NCBI GenBank assembly: GCA_041861885.1
Contig: JBGVUE010000001.1
Coordinates: 124,001 to 188,000 of the forward strand
Source of the DNA: Haloimpatiens sp. FM7315
GTDB taxonomy: Bacteria; Bacillota; Clostridia; Clostridiales; Clostridiaceae
DNA: 64,000 nt
Direction: 5' to 3'
Within the stretch, counting starts at the first letter, position 1. Each line of letters opens with the position of its first letter. Under the pieces are notes generated by a model. That model was not told the origin of the DNA. It saw only the letters and a program-made list of their open reading frames with translations, and did not search any database. Positions 29,901 through 37,283 of the stretch are shown piece after piece. A program made the position numbers and the translations under genes.

Positions 29901-30105
29901 TTGTGTAGCAGGAAATAGAAAGACAATAGAGGAAAATAAAAACCTTTTTACAAAGATAATTGATGTTTCCAAGGAAATAAATAATAGTAATTTTGTAAGA
30001 CTTCAAGGTAAAAACAGATATAAAACTGCATGTGAGGTAGCTAAAACTCCCTCATATAAAGCAGATTATGACATAATAGCCTCTGGAGAAGATTATAAAG
30101 AATAG
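26923..30105 (+). CDS. Secreted M16C (insulinase/presequence protease) peptidase with truncated CWB2 repeat
   Basis: 1060 residues. Signal peptide (about 1-33, cleavage near YPALA-AS), inverted zinc motif HILEH at residues 103-107 with a downstream glutamate in VVFNEMKG, four-domain clam-shell M16C body with its associated domain, and a C-terminal tail RLQGKNRYKTACEVAKT...IIASGEDYKE. That tail is the start of a cell-wall-binding repeat 2 module, which normally occurs in threes, and it stops inside the first. Probably exported; wall attachment is doubtful. ATG after AAGGAGGAG. Confidence 0.9.
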   Translation: MNLKTNHGIFKKLLSIFMAVSFIFISVPYPALAASKTELKVGNTYEDFKLIKRDYVKSIKSYVNQFQHKKTGAKLIYIENSDEQKMFSVTFRTPCFNDTGVNHILEHSVLCGSEKFPVKNPFAKLLNKSLNTEMNAYTYQDKTSYPVASKYDKDFKNLVTVYLDAVFSPNITKTKNIFNQEGWRYEIDSKSGEIKYNGVVFNEMKGAYSKPEEVLSDSIKQSLFPDTCYKYQSGGNPKFIPNLTYEKYLEVYKKYYHPSNSYTYIYGKVDILNMLKYINDNYFSKYEKKAVDSKITLQKPFEKQKNLEAEYSIPKEVSEKNKTYFSLNYVVSNINNSEDNISLGLINYLMFNSKKAPVKNALKKAGFNEVNFSASVMDIFQPVESITLKNANIKDKEKFNKVVKEAYKDIIEKGFDKKDVKDLLNERLKNSKLSKAFDNFLSLNAITTEQCIGKNWIYGGDPTLYLDDKKVVQNIKNKIDNGERYFEEYLKKYFLNNNHSSFVTLKPKVGLEEKISEDTKKALEKYKSSLSQSKLNDLIKNCNEFKVWQNTPDSKEALSSLPKLSLEDLKKPVVNYPTEEKSVNGVKILNHFLDTKGASYIKLYFNTKNVPKDKLCYVNLLSQLYGIVERELNTKNYTKDKFNEITKKEEITITSIENTMTKYNDDSIYKPMLTVGVVCPTDSIKKSMSLVEEMLFKTKLNDKENIKEEVKKAVELYKESKKQGSIMALSRLKSYYSPSSKYSYELDKTYEDFLKNLDENFHKNIDDVIKNLNEVKNLVLNKENLIVSFTSGEENYSTFEKGLKNFSKSLGEEKFIPCDYKFESKAKNEAYITDEKVQTVVKGYNFNKLGYKYTGTLDIVRGILNDYLFNTVRVKNGAYGAQALISQTGDVMLASFNDPNLKKTLDIFNTSGDYIKNLKLSDSDLKEYIIASLGQYDVDVPPALIGSISDGFYIFGDNASDMYKRREEILNTTLEDINKCGDMINEVLKENTYCVAGNRKTIEENKNLFTKIIDVSKEINNSNFVRLQGKNRYKTACEVAKTPSYKADYDIIASGEDYKE

Positions 30106-30109
30106 ATAA

Positions 30110-30151
30110 GGTCTTTGACATTAGCATGTTTTTATGCTAATGTCAAAGACC
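30110..30151. terminator. 18-bp perfect inverted repeat, terminator between convergent genes
   Basis: Perfect 18-bp arms (30110-30127, 30134-30151) around GTTTTT. Lies between the M16 gene and the convergent trhA. The T tail is weak on both sides, but position favours a bidirectional terminator. Confidence 0.75.
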
Positions 30152-30174
30152 AATTTATATTAATCTTAAAAAAT

Positions 30175-30825
30175 CTATGCAAACATTACGTATTTAAGCA
30201 TCATCCAAAAGTGACAAAAGCTGCCTAAAAGAACAAACAAGTGAAATATCTCATGAAAGCCAAAGTATTTAGAGGTTATTTTTGGACGTTTTGTAGCGTA
30301 AATTACTGCACCTAAGGTATAAGATAAACCGCCGCATATAAGCCATAAAGTTCCACCTAAAGAAAGTGATTTAAAAATAGGGTATATGGCAAAAACAGAA
30401 AGCCAGCCCATAATAACATAAAACAATGTGTAAAGCCATCTTGGAGCGTTAAACCAAAATACTTTAAGTAAAATTCCTATTGCTGCAAGGGTCCATATGG
30501 TAACAAATAAAATCATTCCAAGATTGCCTTTTAAAGCGATTAAACAAACAGGAGTGTAGGTTCCTGCAATGAGCACATAAATCATAGAATGATCAATTCG
30601 CCTTAAAACCTTTATTATTTTATCTGAAACAGACAAAAGATGATATACAGAACTTGCTGTATAAAGTAGTATTAAGCTTATTCCAAATATAACAAACATT
30701 GGAATGTAATAAGTTTTAGAAAAGACTATTGAATTTTGTATAAGTATAACAAGGCCTAAAATTGAAAGTAAAACCCCTAATAAGTGGGTTAAGCCGCTAA
30801 CAGGTTCTCTCATTTTACTAAACAT
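30175..30825 (-). CDS. trhA: TrhA/hemolysin III family membrane protein
   Basis: 216 residues, seven helices, with the PAQR/HlyIII signature residues: SSVYHLL, RRIDHSMIYVLIAGTYTP and FGFHEIFHLFVLLGSFCHFW. The conserved histidines and aspartate are all present (metal site). Related proteins affect membrane energetics/fluidity; hemolytic activity should not be assumed. ATG 30825 follows AAAGGAGC. Confidence 0.92.
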   Translation of the reverse strand: MFSKMREPVSGLTHLLGVLLSILGLVILIQNSIVFSKTYYIPMFVIFGISLILLYTASSVYHLLSVSDKIIKVLRRIDHSMIYVLIAGTYTPVCLIALKGNLGMILFVTIWTLAAIGILLKVFWFNAPRWLYTLFYVIMGWLSVFAIYPIFKSLSLGGTLWLICGGLSYTLGAVIYATKRPKITSKYFGFHEIFHLFVLLGSFCHFWMMLKYVMFA

Positions 30826-31236
30826 ATATTTAATGCTCCTTTCATGTGATTAACTTACCTAAATCAAAATATATTTATTTCATAAAAAAATATATACATA
30901 TGTTTTTACGTAGTTTCAAAAACTACGTAATGTCATAACAATATATTATACTAGATTTTATAAATCATCAAAAACAATATTTGTTCAAAATAGCCTTAAA
31001 ATGTCCACTAATTGCAACTAGATTAAATTATAAAGATAATACTAGGAATTTCTTTAAATATTATATTTTGAGACATAAATATCTATTCTTATAGTTTTTA
31101 ATACTATATAATAATAATATGGATATAATAAATACAATGAGTATATGAATACCACTAGATATATGTTTTATATTATATCCAATTTATTTTTGGATATAAT
31201 TAAATTTGATTTAATTTAATAGTAGAGGTGTTTTTT
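30826..31236. other. Intergenic region with two inverted repeats
   Basis: No ORF. Contains a perfect 11-bp inverted repeat TTACGTAGTTT/AAACTACGTAA (30906-30916 / 30920-30930), and a 10-bp repeat TTATATCCAA/TTGGATATAA (31173-31182 / 31190-31199) about 40 nt before the DUF1836 gene. Either could be an operator. Confidence 0.6.
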
Positions 31237-31848
31237 ATGAAGTTTGACGAGAATGAACTTATAAAACTTATGGATGGAGTTTGTAAAGGCGAACAAATTC
31301 AAATAAATGATATTCCTTGTGTGGATTTATACATGGACCAGGTTACTAGCTTTTTTGAAGATAAGTTATCTTATTTAAAGAGAGATAAAGATGAAAAGAT
31401 TTTAACTAAAACTATGATAAATAATTATGCTAAGGGTAAAATTCTCTTACCGGTTAAAAATAAAAAGTATACTAAGGAAAATATAATGCTTTTGACTCTT
31501 ATATATAATTTAAAACAGATTTTGCCTATAAACGATATAGGAAAACTATTTGAACCTATATTTAAAGGAGTTGAAGAGGAAGAAGAGGGGAAAAAATATC
31601 TTCAAAGTATATATACAAATTTTTTAGATATGCAAAATGACAGGGGAGAAGAAATAAAAAGAAATTTTGAGGAAAAATTAACTCAAATAACAAGCAATAG
31701 CTTTGGTTTTAAAGATGAAAAAGAAGAAAGTGAAAAGCTGATACTTTCAGTGTTACTTCTTATAAGCGGAGCTAATTTGCAAAAGAGAATGGCGGAAAAA
31801 ATATTAGATAATTTTTTTAAAGATGAAGAGAAACAAATAAAAAAATAG
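31237..31848 (+). CDS. DUF1836 domain protein
   Basis: 203 residues matching DUF1836 with the N-terminal segment LTKTMINNYAKGKILLPVKNKKYTKENI, reminiscent of MerR-like HTH recognition (NNYxKxGxLxP); it may be a DNA-binding regulator, but no target is known. AGAGGTG is 6 nt from ATG 31237, which is preferred over GTG 31228. The next transcript is the SAM-riboswitch operon. Confidence 0.82.
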   Translation: MKFDENELIKLMDGVCKGEQIQINDIPCVDLYMDQVTSFFEDKLSYLKRDKDEKILTKTMINNYAKGKILLPVKNKKYTKENIMLLTLIYNLKQILPINDIGKLFEPIFKGVEEEEEGKKYLQSIYTNFLDMQNDRGEEIKRNFEEKLTQITSNSFGFKDEKEESEKLILSVLLLISGANLQKRMAEKILDNFFKDEEKQIKK

Positions 31849-31858
31849 CAAAAAAGTA

Positions 31859-31887
31859 TTGACACAATTAAAATAAATTAATATAAT
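31859..31887 (+). promoter_or_regulatory. Promoter of the SAM-riboswitch/met operon
   Basis: TTGACA (31859-31864), 17-bp spacer, TATAAT (31882-31887): full vegetative consensus, about 25 nt before the first aptamer. Confidence 0.9.
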
Positions 31888-31912
31888 GCTAAATAACAAC
31901 AAAAAATAATAG

Positions 31913-32062
31913 AGCTTATCAAGAGAGGTGGAGGGACTGGCCCCATGAAGCCCAGCAACCATATTACTAAGTAATAAAGGTGCTAATTCCAGCGGCATTG
32001 CCGATAGATGAGGAGATTTGAAGGTTTAGCCTGAGGATTATCCTCAGGCTTTAATTTTATTG
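31913..32062 (+). ncRNA. SAM-I (S-box) riboswitch, first copy
   Basis: Diagnostic blocks CTTATCAAGAGAGG, GGACTGGCCCC, CCCAGCAACC, AAGGTGCTAATTCC and GATGAGG are in order. Downstream expression-platform terminator: AGCCTGAGGA/TCCTCAGGCT (32028-32050) and TTAATTTTAT. SAM binding is expected to favour termination. Confidence 0.97.
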
Positions 32063-32128
32063 TTTTTGAATAAGTAGTTTATGTATTATAAAATATGAAA
32101 AGCCATAAATACAAAAATTAAATAATAG

Positions 32129-32268
32129 AACTTATCAAGAGAGGCGGAGGGACTGGCCCTATGAAACCCAGCAACCATATTACTAAGGAATAAAGGTGCT
32201 AATTCCAGCGGCATTGCCGACAGATGAGAATATTCAAGGTTCAAGATATTCTCTTGAATCTTTTTTAT
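32129..32268 (+). ncRNA. SAM-I (S-box) riboswitch, second copy
   Basis: Same blocks as the first copy (CTTATCAAGAGAGG, GGACTGGCCCT, CCCAGCAACC, AAGGTGCTAATTCC, GATGAG) differing at only a handful of positions. It has its own terminator, GGTTCAAGA/TCTTGAATC (32238-32260) followed by TTTTTT. No strong promoter is seen between the copies, so both lie in series on the metNIQ transcript. Confidence 0.97.
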
Positions 32269-32349
32269 TACTTAAAATACTATAGGTGATGAATTTAGTT
32301 TTTACTAATACAGAAAATCAAAAGTTAAATTAACTAGGAGGAAAGCTTA

Positions 32350-33306
32350 ATGATTGAGGTTAAAAGTGCCAATAAAAACTTTGGTGAATTAAAAGTATTA
32401 AGAAATATTAATCTAAATATTTCAAAAGGAGATATATTTGGAATTATTGGTGAAAGTGGAGCTGGAAAATCTACGCTGCTAAGGTGTTTAAACGGATTAG
32501 AAACTTATGAAAGTGGAAGTATTAAAGTAAGTGGAAAGGAAATTAAAGATTTACTGGGTGAAGATATTAGAAATTTAAGAAAAGATATGGGTATGATATT
32601 TCAAAATTTTAATCTTTTAAACACTAGAACGGTCTACGAAAATGTAGCACTTCCTTTGAAGATTTGGAAGGTGGACAAGAAATTCGTTAAAAAAAGAGTT
32701 TTAGAACTATTAGATCTTGTAGGACTTAAAAGTAAGATAAAAAATAAACCTCTAGAGCTAAGTGGTGGTCAAAGGCAAAGAGTTGCAATTGCAAGAGCTC
32801 TTGCCTTAGAGCCTAAGATACTTTTATGTGATGAGGCAACTTCAGCTTTAGATCCAAGTACCACAGAATCTATTTTAAAATTAATAAAAGAGATAAATGA
32901 AAAATTAAATATAACAGTTGTGATGGTTACACACCAAATGGAGGTTATAAAACAGATTTGTAATAAGGTGGCGTTAATGGAGTCTGGAGAAGTTAAAGCC
33001 TTTGGAACTGTAAAAGATTTGTTCTTAAGACCTCAAGGAGATTTAAAAAATCTTTTAAGTAGTAAGGAGGTACTTCCAACAAGTGGAGTAAATATTAAAA
33101 TTTATTTCCCGGAAAAAATCAGCGAAAAGTCCCTAATAACTACTATGGCAAGAAAGTTAAATATAGATTTTTCAATTGTTTGGGGAAGGCTTGAAACCTT
33201 TAGAGGAGAGGTTTTAGGAAGTTTAATAATAAATGCGGATTGTAAATATGAAGAAATAATATACGGCTATTTAGATGAAAATTCTATTTGTTGGGAGGTG
33301 GTTTAA
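32350..33306 (+). CDS. metN: Methionine ABC transporter ATP-binding protein MetN
   Basis: 318 residues: Walker A GESGAGKST, signature ELSGGQRQR, Walker B LLCDEATSALD, then a C-terminal NIL domain (about 240-318) that binds methionine and mediates feedback on uptake. ATG after AGGAGG. First gene of metNIQ, under two SAM riboswitches. Confidence 0.96.
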   Translation: MIEVKSANKNFGELKVLRNINLNISKGDIFGIIGESGAGKSTLLRCLNGLETYESGSIKVSGKEIKDLLGEDIRNLRKDMGMIFQNFNLLNTRTVYENVALPLKIWKVDKKFVKKRVLELLDLVGLKSKIKNKPLELSGGQRQRVAIARALALEPKILLCDEATSALDPSTTESILKLIKEINEKLNITVVMVTHQMEVIKQICNKVALMESGEVKAFGTVKDLFLRPQGDLKNLLSSKEVLPTSGVNIKIYFPEKISEKSLITTMARKLNIDFSIVWGRLETFRGEVLGSLIINADCKYEEIIYGYLDENSICWEVV

Positions 33307-33948
33307 ATGTATAAGGATATTTTAATACCAGCCTTAAAAGATACAGTATTTATGGTAAGCTATGCAACTATTTTTTCATTAACTTTAGGATTTATATGTT
33401 CATTTATATTAGTTATTACAGAGAATAAAGGGTTAAAGCCAAATAGATTCATATATAGCATATTTGATTTGATTGTAAATATTTTAAGATCTTTTCCTTT
33501 TATTATACTAATGATAGCGGTAATTCCACTTACTAAAATTATTGCAGGTAAGAGTATAGGAAGAGTGGCTGCCATAGTTCCACTAACAATAGGGGCATTT
33601 CCTTTTGTAGCAAGAGTTATAGAGTCAGCTTTAAAGGAAGTAGATAAGGGGCTTATAGAAGCAGCTAAATCCTTAGGAGCAACTACTTCTCAGATTTTAT
33701 TTAAAGTAATGCTTCCTGAAGCCTTTCCATCAATTATTAGGGGAATAACACTTACAATTATAAATTTAATTGGCTATTCAGCTATGGCAGGAGTTATAGG
33801 TGGTGGAGGCCTTGGAGATGTAGCTATAAAATATGGTTACTATAGATTTAAAACAGATATAATGATTTACACAGTAATAGTATTAATAATTATTGTCCAA
33901 ATTGTACAAGTTATTGGAGATATTTTTTACAAAAGATTAAGTAAATAA
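33307..33948 (+). CDS. metI: Methionine ABC transporter permease MetI
   Basis: 213 residues, five hydrophobic helices, with the permease EAA loop (EAAKSLGATTSQILFKVMLPEA). ATG directly abuts the metN stop; ribosome site GGGAGGTGG is inside metN. Confidence 0.96.
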   Translation: MYKDILIPALKDTVFMVSYATIFSLTLGFICSFILVITENKGLKPNRFIYSIFDLIVNILRSFPFIILMIAVIPLTKIIAGKSIGRVAAIVPLTIGAFPFVARVIESALKEVDKGLIEAAKSLGATTSQILFKVMLPEAFPSIIRGITLTIINLIGYSAMAGVIGGGGLGDVAIKYGYYRFKTDIMIYTVIVLIIIVQIVQVIGDIFYKRLSK

Positions 33949-33964
33949 AAGGGAGGAATATAAA

Positions 33965-34791
33965 ATGAGAAAAAAATAAGTGTATTATTGGTGGGGTTAT
34001 TATTAGGTGCAAGTGTAATAGGTTGTGGGGCAAGCAAGGAAAAAGCAGAAGTTAACCAAAGTTCGTCAGTTAACGACAAGAAAGAAATAGTAGTAGGGGC
34101 TACACCAGTACCACATAAGGAAATATTAGAAGAAGCAGCTAAACTACTAGAAAAAGAAGGTTATAAGCTAAAAATAGTGGAGTTTACAGATTATCAGACA
34201 CCGAATATAGCTTTAGCAGAAGGACAGTTAGATGCAAACTTTTTTCAACATGTTCCATTTTTGAAAAAAACAGCAGAGGAAAAGAATTTGGATTTAGATT
34301 ATACTGTAAAAGTTCATATAGAGCCTATGGCGGTGTATTCAAAGAAAATTAAGGATTTAAAAGATTTAAAAGAAGGAGCTGAAATTGCAATTCCAAATGA
34401 TCCTACAAATGGAGGGAGAGCTCTTAAGGTTTTAGAAAGTGCAGGACTTATAAAGGTTAAAGAAGGAGAGCTTATTTCTAAGGTTGATATACTAGAAAAC
34501 AAAAAGAATTTAAAAATAACTGAAATAGATTCTCCACAGCTTCCAAGAGTTTTAGAAGATGTAGATGCGGCAGTAATTAATACTAATTTTGCTATAGAAG
34601 CAGGACTAAATCCTACAAAGGATGCTCTTGCAATTGAAGATAAAGATTCTCCTTATGCAAATATTATTGCGGTAAAGAAAGAGGATAAAGATAAAGATTA
34701 TATAAAGGCTTTATCAAAGGTTTTAACTTCAAAAGAAATTAAAAAGTTTATAGAGGAAAAATACAAAGGAAGTATTGTTCCAGCCTTTTAA
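33965..34791 (+). CDS. metQ: Methionine-binding lipoprotein MetQ (one frameshift in this sequence)
   Basis: About 275 residues. ATG 33965 follows GGGAGG; the frame breaks in the A7 run 33970-33976 and one added A gives MRKKISVLLVGLLLGASVIGC, a type II signal with lipobox VIGC. The mature NlpA-type domain (VGATPVPHKEILEEA, DANFFQHVPFL) is complete. Outer-face substrate-binding subunit of the D/L-methionine importer with MetN and MetI. Confidence 0.93.
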
Positions 34792-34808
34792 TTTAAAACA
34801 TAAGGTGA

Positions 34809-34878
34809 AAAGAGCTATTAGAAAGTAAAATACCAGAGATAGATTTTGGTATTTTACTGCAATATAGCTCTTTTTTAT
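34809..34878 (+). terminator. Terminator after metQ
   Basis: AAAGAGCTA/TAGCTCTTTTTT outer stem with an inner stem around TAGATTT; ends metNIQ. Confidence 0.75.
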
Positions 34879-34986
34879 ATGATAAAAATGCAAAATTTAA
34901 GAGGCATATTAAAGCAGTAAATGAAAAATAACTTTACTAATATTTCAATTAACAAAAATTCTTTTAAATATATTTAAGAAAATATA

Positions 34987-35015
34987 TTGACAAAATAATC
35001 AGAATATTATATTAT
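34987..35015 (+). promoter_or_regulatory. Strong promoter of an ORF-less transcript
   Basis: TTGACA (34987-34992), 17-bp spacer, TATTAT (35010-35015); an overlapping TATAAT lies 3 bp further on. No CDS follows for about 600 nt. Confidence 0.7.
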
Positions 35016-35021
35016 AATAGT

Positions 35022-35641
35022 AACAAAGCAAAGCAACACCAGCTCCACTAAACTTCATTATATAAGGGTTTAAGAGGAGAAATAAAAATATAGAAAGTCT
35101 TTGAAAGGGGTGATTCCACCAAAATATTAAGCTATTTACCTCAGATAAAACATTCCACTATTTTAATGAAAGTGAAGGTAAAGACCCATGGGATAGTCAA
35201 ATTCAATTTAAATCCTAGGTCTTAATTCAGAAGTAACCCTAAAGGTTTTGTATTTGAAAGATAGTAGTTTAGTTTTAATCTATATACCTTACAGTGAGTT
35301 ATATTATTTAATAAGAAAGAGGTAAGAAGTTATAGAGGATACTTGTTAATTTAATGAAAGGAGAAGCTAAGGTTAAAAATAAATAGTTTATTTAAAAGTC
35401 TATTGTATATCATAAATCTAATAAAAATAAATAGTGATAATTGTATCAAAATTATTGTACAAAAATAAGTTGTTTTTAAATTTTAGTGTAGCTTTAAGGA
35501 TTAATTTTTCTAGGAAGACTACAAAGAAAGGATGGTTTTAAAATTCAAATAACAGATGAGTGTTTTAAAAATGAATTAAGATCTACTTAGTAGCCAGTTC
35601 ATATATGATTAGGGCATATTTGAACTGGCTGCTTATTTTTT
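35022..35641 (+). ncRNA. Candidate untranslated transcript or decayed gene
   Basis: From the promoter at 34987 to the terminator at 35589-35641 there is no intact ORF of normal length. Short protein-like stretches appear in changing frames (HYFNESEGKDPWD near 35150, then VLYLKDSSLVLIYIPYSELY near 35250, joined if one C is added near 35215), so a frameshifted short gene is possible; other parts fit no protein. No known riboswitch or RNA family recognised. Either a small RNA or a degraded gene. Confidence 0.35.
35589..35641 (+). terminator. Long hairpin with T tail between convergent units
   Basis: Arms AGTAGCCAGTTCATATATG and CATATTTGAACTGGCTGCT (two mismatches/wobbles) followed by TATTTTTTATT. 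It ends the plus-strand transcript and separates it from the convergent MFS gene. Confidence 0.85.
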
Positions 35642-35651
35642 ATTAATTTTT

Positions 35652-36845
35652 TTAGGAATTCTTTGATTTTAGGATTAAAAAACCATTTACTAGAGCAAAA
35701 ATAAAGGAAGCAATGCATAAAAACTTAAAGGATGTAGCTAAAGTAAATAGATCTCCTATTTTTCCAAGGAGTGGGAAAATAGAAATCATAAAAAAGCTAA
35801 ATATCATACTTTGAAAGGATAATATAGTTGCCCTATTTTTGCTTTCAATAAGTTTATTTAAATATTCACTGGTTATAATGTACATAATGGTTTGAACTAC
35901 CTCCAATAATATATAAAATCCCTGAGAGTAATTTGTGAAAGCTATAAAAAATATACATAGAAAGTTTGCTATAGGCAAAAGTATTAATAGAAGCTTTTCT
36001 TTAAGTAGTTTTTCTATTTTATAAACCTTAGGTGCTATAAAAGCACTTCCAAGGGAAGCTATAGATAAAATAATCCCTATTTTAAATTCATTTAAACCCT
36101 GTCCTTTCCAATAATTTTGTAAATAGTAAAAAAGGCTAGTTCCAAACACTGACATGGTTTCTGAAAATACAATGAGAAATAGTATCTTTTTATTTCTTTT
36201 TACGAAATTAAAACTATTTACAGTTTGATTTATAAAAGTATTAAAAGGATGTATATTTTCTAAATTAATAGGCCTTCCTGATTTAGGTTCCTGAAACCAT
36301 AAGGATTCTAAAAGGCTCAGAATACCTAAAAGGATACTTAAAATAAAAGGAAGTGCATAATTTTTATGAGCTAAATACCCACCTACTATAAGAGCAAGTA
36401 TAGAGGCTATTTCTAAAATCATTTCATTAAATCCATTTATTTTCATGTAATTCTTTTCTTTTTCTAATTCTTTCAAAGAGTCATATAGGAGAGCTTCTCC
36501 TGCTCCTGATTCTAAGTTATATGAAATTGCTAAAATTGAAAATGAAAAAGCAAATAAATAAAAGTTATTAGATAAAATTAAAATGGTTGTACTTATTATA
36601 AAAAATACTCTTCCTAAAGTTCTGCTGAATTTTCTTCCGTAAATATCTGCTATAGCACCTGTTGGAACTTCCATAAGAAAGGATGTTAAGTGAAAAATAC
36701 CCTCTAAAAGTCCAAGCTTAGTAAGGGACATACCTTTGAAAGAAAGATAGATCATCCATATGCCCTGAGTTAAATCTAGTCTATTTAAAAATATAAACAT
36801 ATAATTTAAATATATATTTCTTTTTAATTTATTTTTATAGTTCAT
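35652..36845 (-). CDS. MFS transporter (drug-efflux-like)
   Basis: 397 residues, about twelve helices, with the MFS loop MEVPTGAIADIYGRKFSRTLGR between helices 2 and 3. Exporter of unknown substrate; the subgroup contains many putative drug pumps. The start at 36845 (MNYKNKLKRNIYL) is chosen because AGGAGGTT lies at 36851-36858; an ORF extension to 36965 runs through the attenuator and is not used. A leader ORF and terminator upstream imply attenuation control. Confidence 0.88.
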   Translation of the reverse strand: MNYKNKLKRNIYLNYMFIFLNRLDLTQGIWMIYLSFKGMSLTKLGLLEGIFHLTSFLMEVPTGAIADIYGRKFSRTLGRVFFIISTTILILSNNFYLFAFSFSILAISYNLESGAGEALLYDSLKELEKEKNYMKINGFNEMILEIASILALIVGGYLAHKNYALPFILSILLGILSLLESLWFQEPKSGRPINLENIHPFNTFINQTVNSFNFVKRNKKILFLIVFSETMSVFGTSLFYYLQNYWKGQGLNEFKIGIILSIASLGSAFIAPKVYKIEKLLKEKLLLILLPIANFLCIFFIAFTNYSQGFYILLEVVQTIMYIITSEYLNKLIESKNRATILSFQSMIFSFFMISIFPLLGKIGDLFTLATSFKFLCIASFIFALVNGFLILKSKNS

Positions 36846-36911
36846 TAAAAAACCTCCTAAATAACGCATTTTCACAATAAACTGGTAATTTCCCGCCCGT
36901 CCAAACTGCGC

Positions 36912-36945
36912 AAAAAACCCTAAGTAAAATCTTTTACTTAGGGTT
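36912..36945 (-). terminator. Attenuator terminator upstream of the MFS gene
   Basis: On the minus strand a 14-bp stem AACCCTAAGTAAAA/TTTTACTTAGGGTT is followed by TTTTTTG. It sits between the leader ORF and the MFS start, so it would stop transcription before the gene unless countered. The segment GGTTAA just upstream can pair with TTAACC at the base of the stem, an antiterminator candidate. Confidence 0.88.
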
Positions 36946-36997
36946 AAGGTTATAATAATATGCATTTAACCGAAACGTATAAAGATGTGACTTTAAG

Positions 36998-37114
36998 TTA
37001 GTTTACATAATATTTGATTTTAAGCGCACTTTCCCTATAGTGGCCAAAATCAAATGTAACATTTTGAACTTCTGCAAGATAATCCTGCAAAAATAAACTA
37101 ACCTTAAGATTCAT
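36998..37114 (-). CDS. 38-codon leader peptide of the MFS gene
   Basis: ATG 37114 follows a strong AAGGAGGT (37121-37128) at 6-nt spacing. The product is 38 residues, starting MNLKVSLFLQDYLAEV and ending LKIKYYVN, with a stop at 36998. Its coding region can fold on itself: codons 3-7 (CTTAAGGTTAGTTTA) complement the sequence around the stop (TAAACTAACTTAAAG). The same 5' segment also matches AACCTTAA at the foot of the terminator stem. This is the layout of ribosome-mediated attenuators of antibiotic-resistance genes. No homologue is recognised. Confidence 0.7.
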   Translation of the reverse strand: MNLKVSLFLQDYLAEVQNVTFDFGHYRESALKIKYYVN

Positions 37115-37205
37115 CTCTACACCTCCTTATAATCTTATAAAAATAAACATTTAATAATTTATTACAATATGAATTATATCATAAATTATGTATATTAAGT
37201 ATAAT

Positions 37206-37270
37206 AAGTTTAATAATTAAATAAGTTAAGTTTAATAATTAAATAAGTTAAGTTTAATAATTAAATAAGT
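37206..37270. repeat. 22-bp tandem repeat, three copies
   Basis: Three perfect head-to-tail copies of a 22-bp unit beginning AAGTTTAATAATTAAATAAG (37206-37227, 37228-37249, 37250-37270), the last abutting the ribosome binding site of the next gene. Confidence 0.95.
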
Positions 37271-37283
37271 GAGGAATATGTAT

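Noticed and set aside
35022..35340. Known riboswitch or T-box in the ORF-less segment
   Set aside because: None of the SAM, TPP, FMN, cobalamin, lysine, c-di-GMP or T-box core sequences is present.
36846..36965. N-terminal extension of the MFS protein to 36965
   Set aside because: It runs through the terminator hairpin, and a strong ribosome site supports the start at 36845.
37206..37270. CRISPR-like array
   Set aside because: The 22-bp units are directly contiguous with no spacers and no cas genes are nearby.
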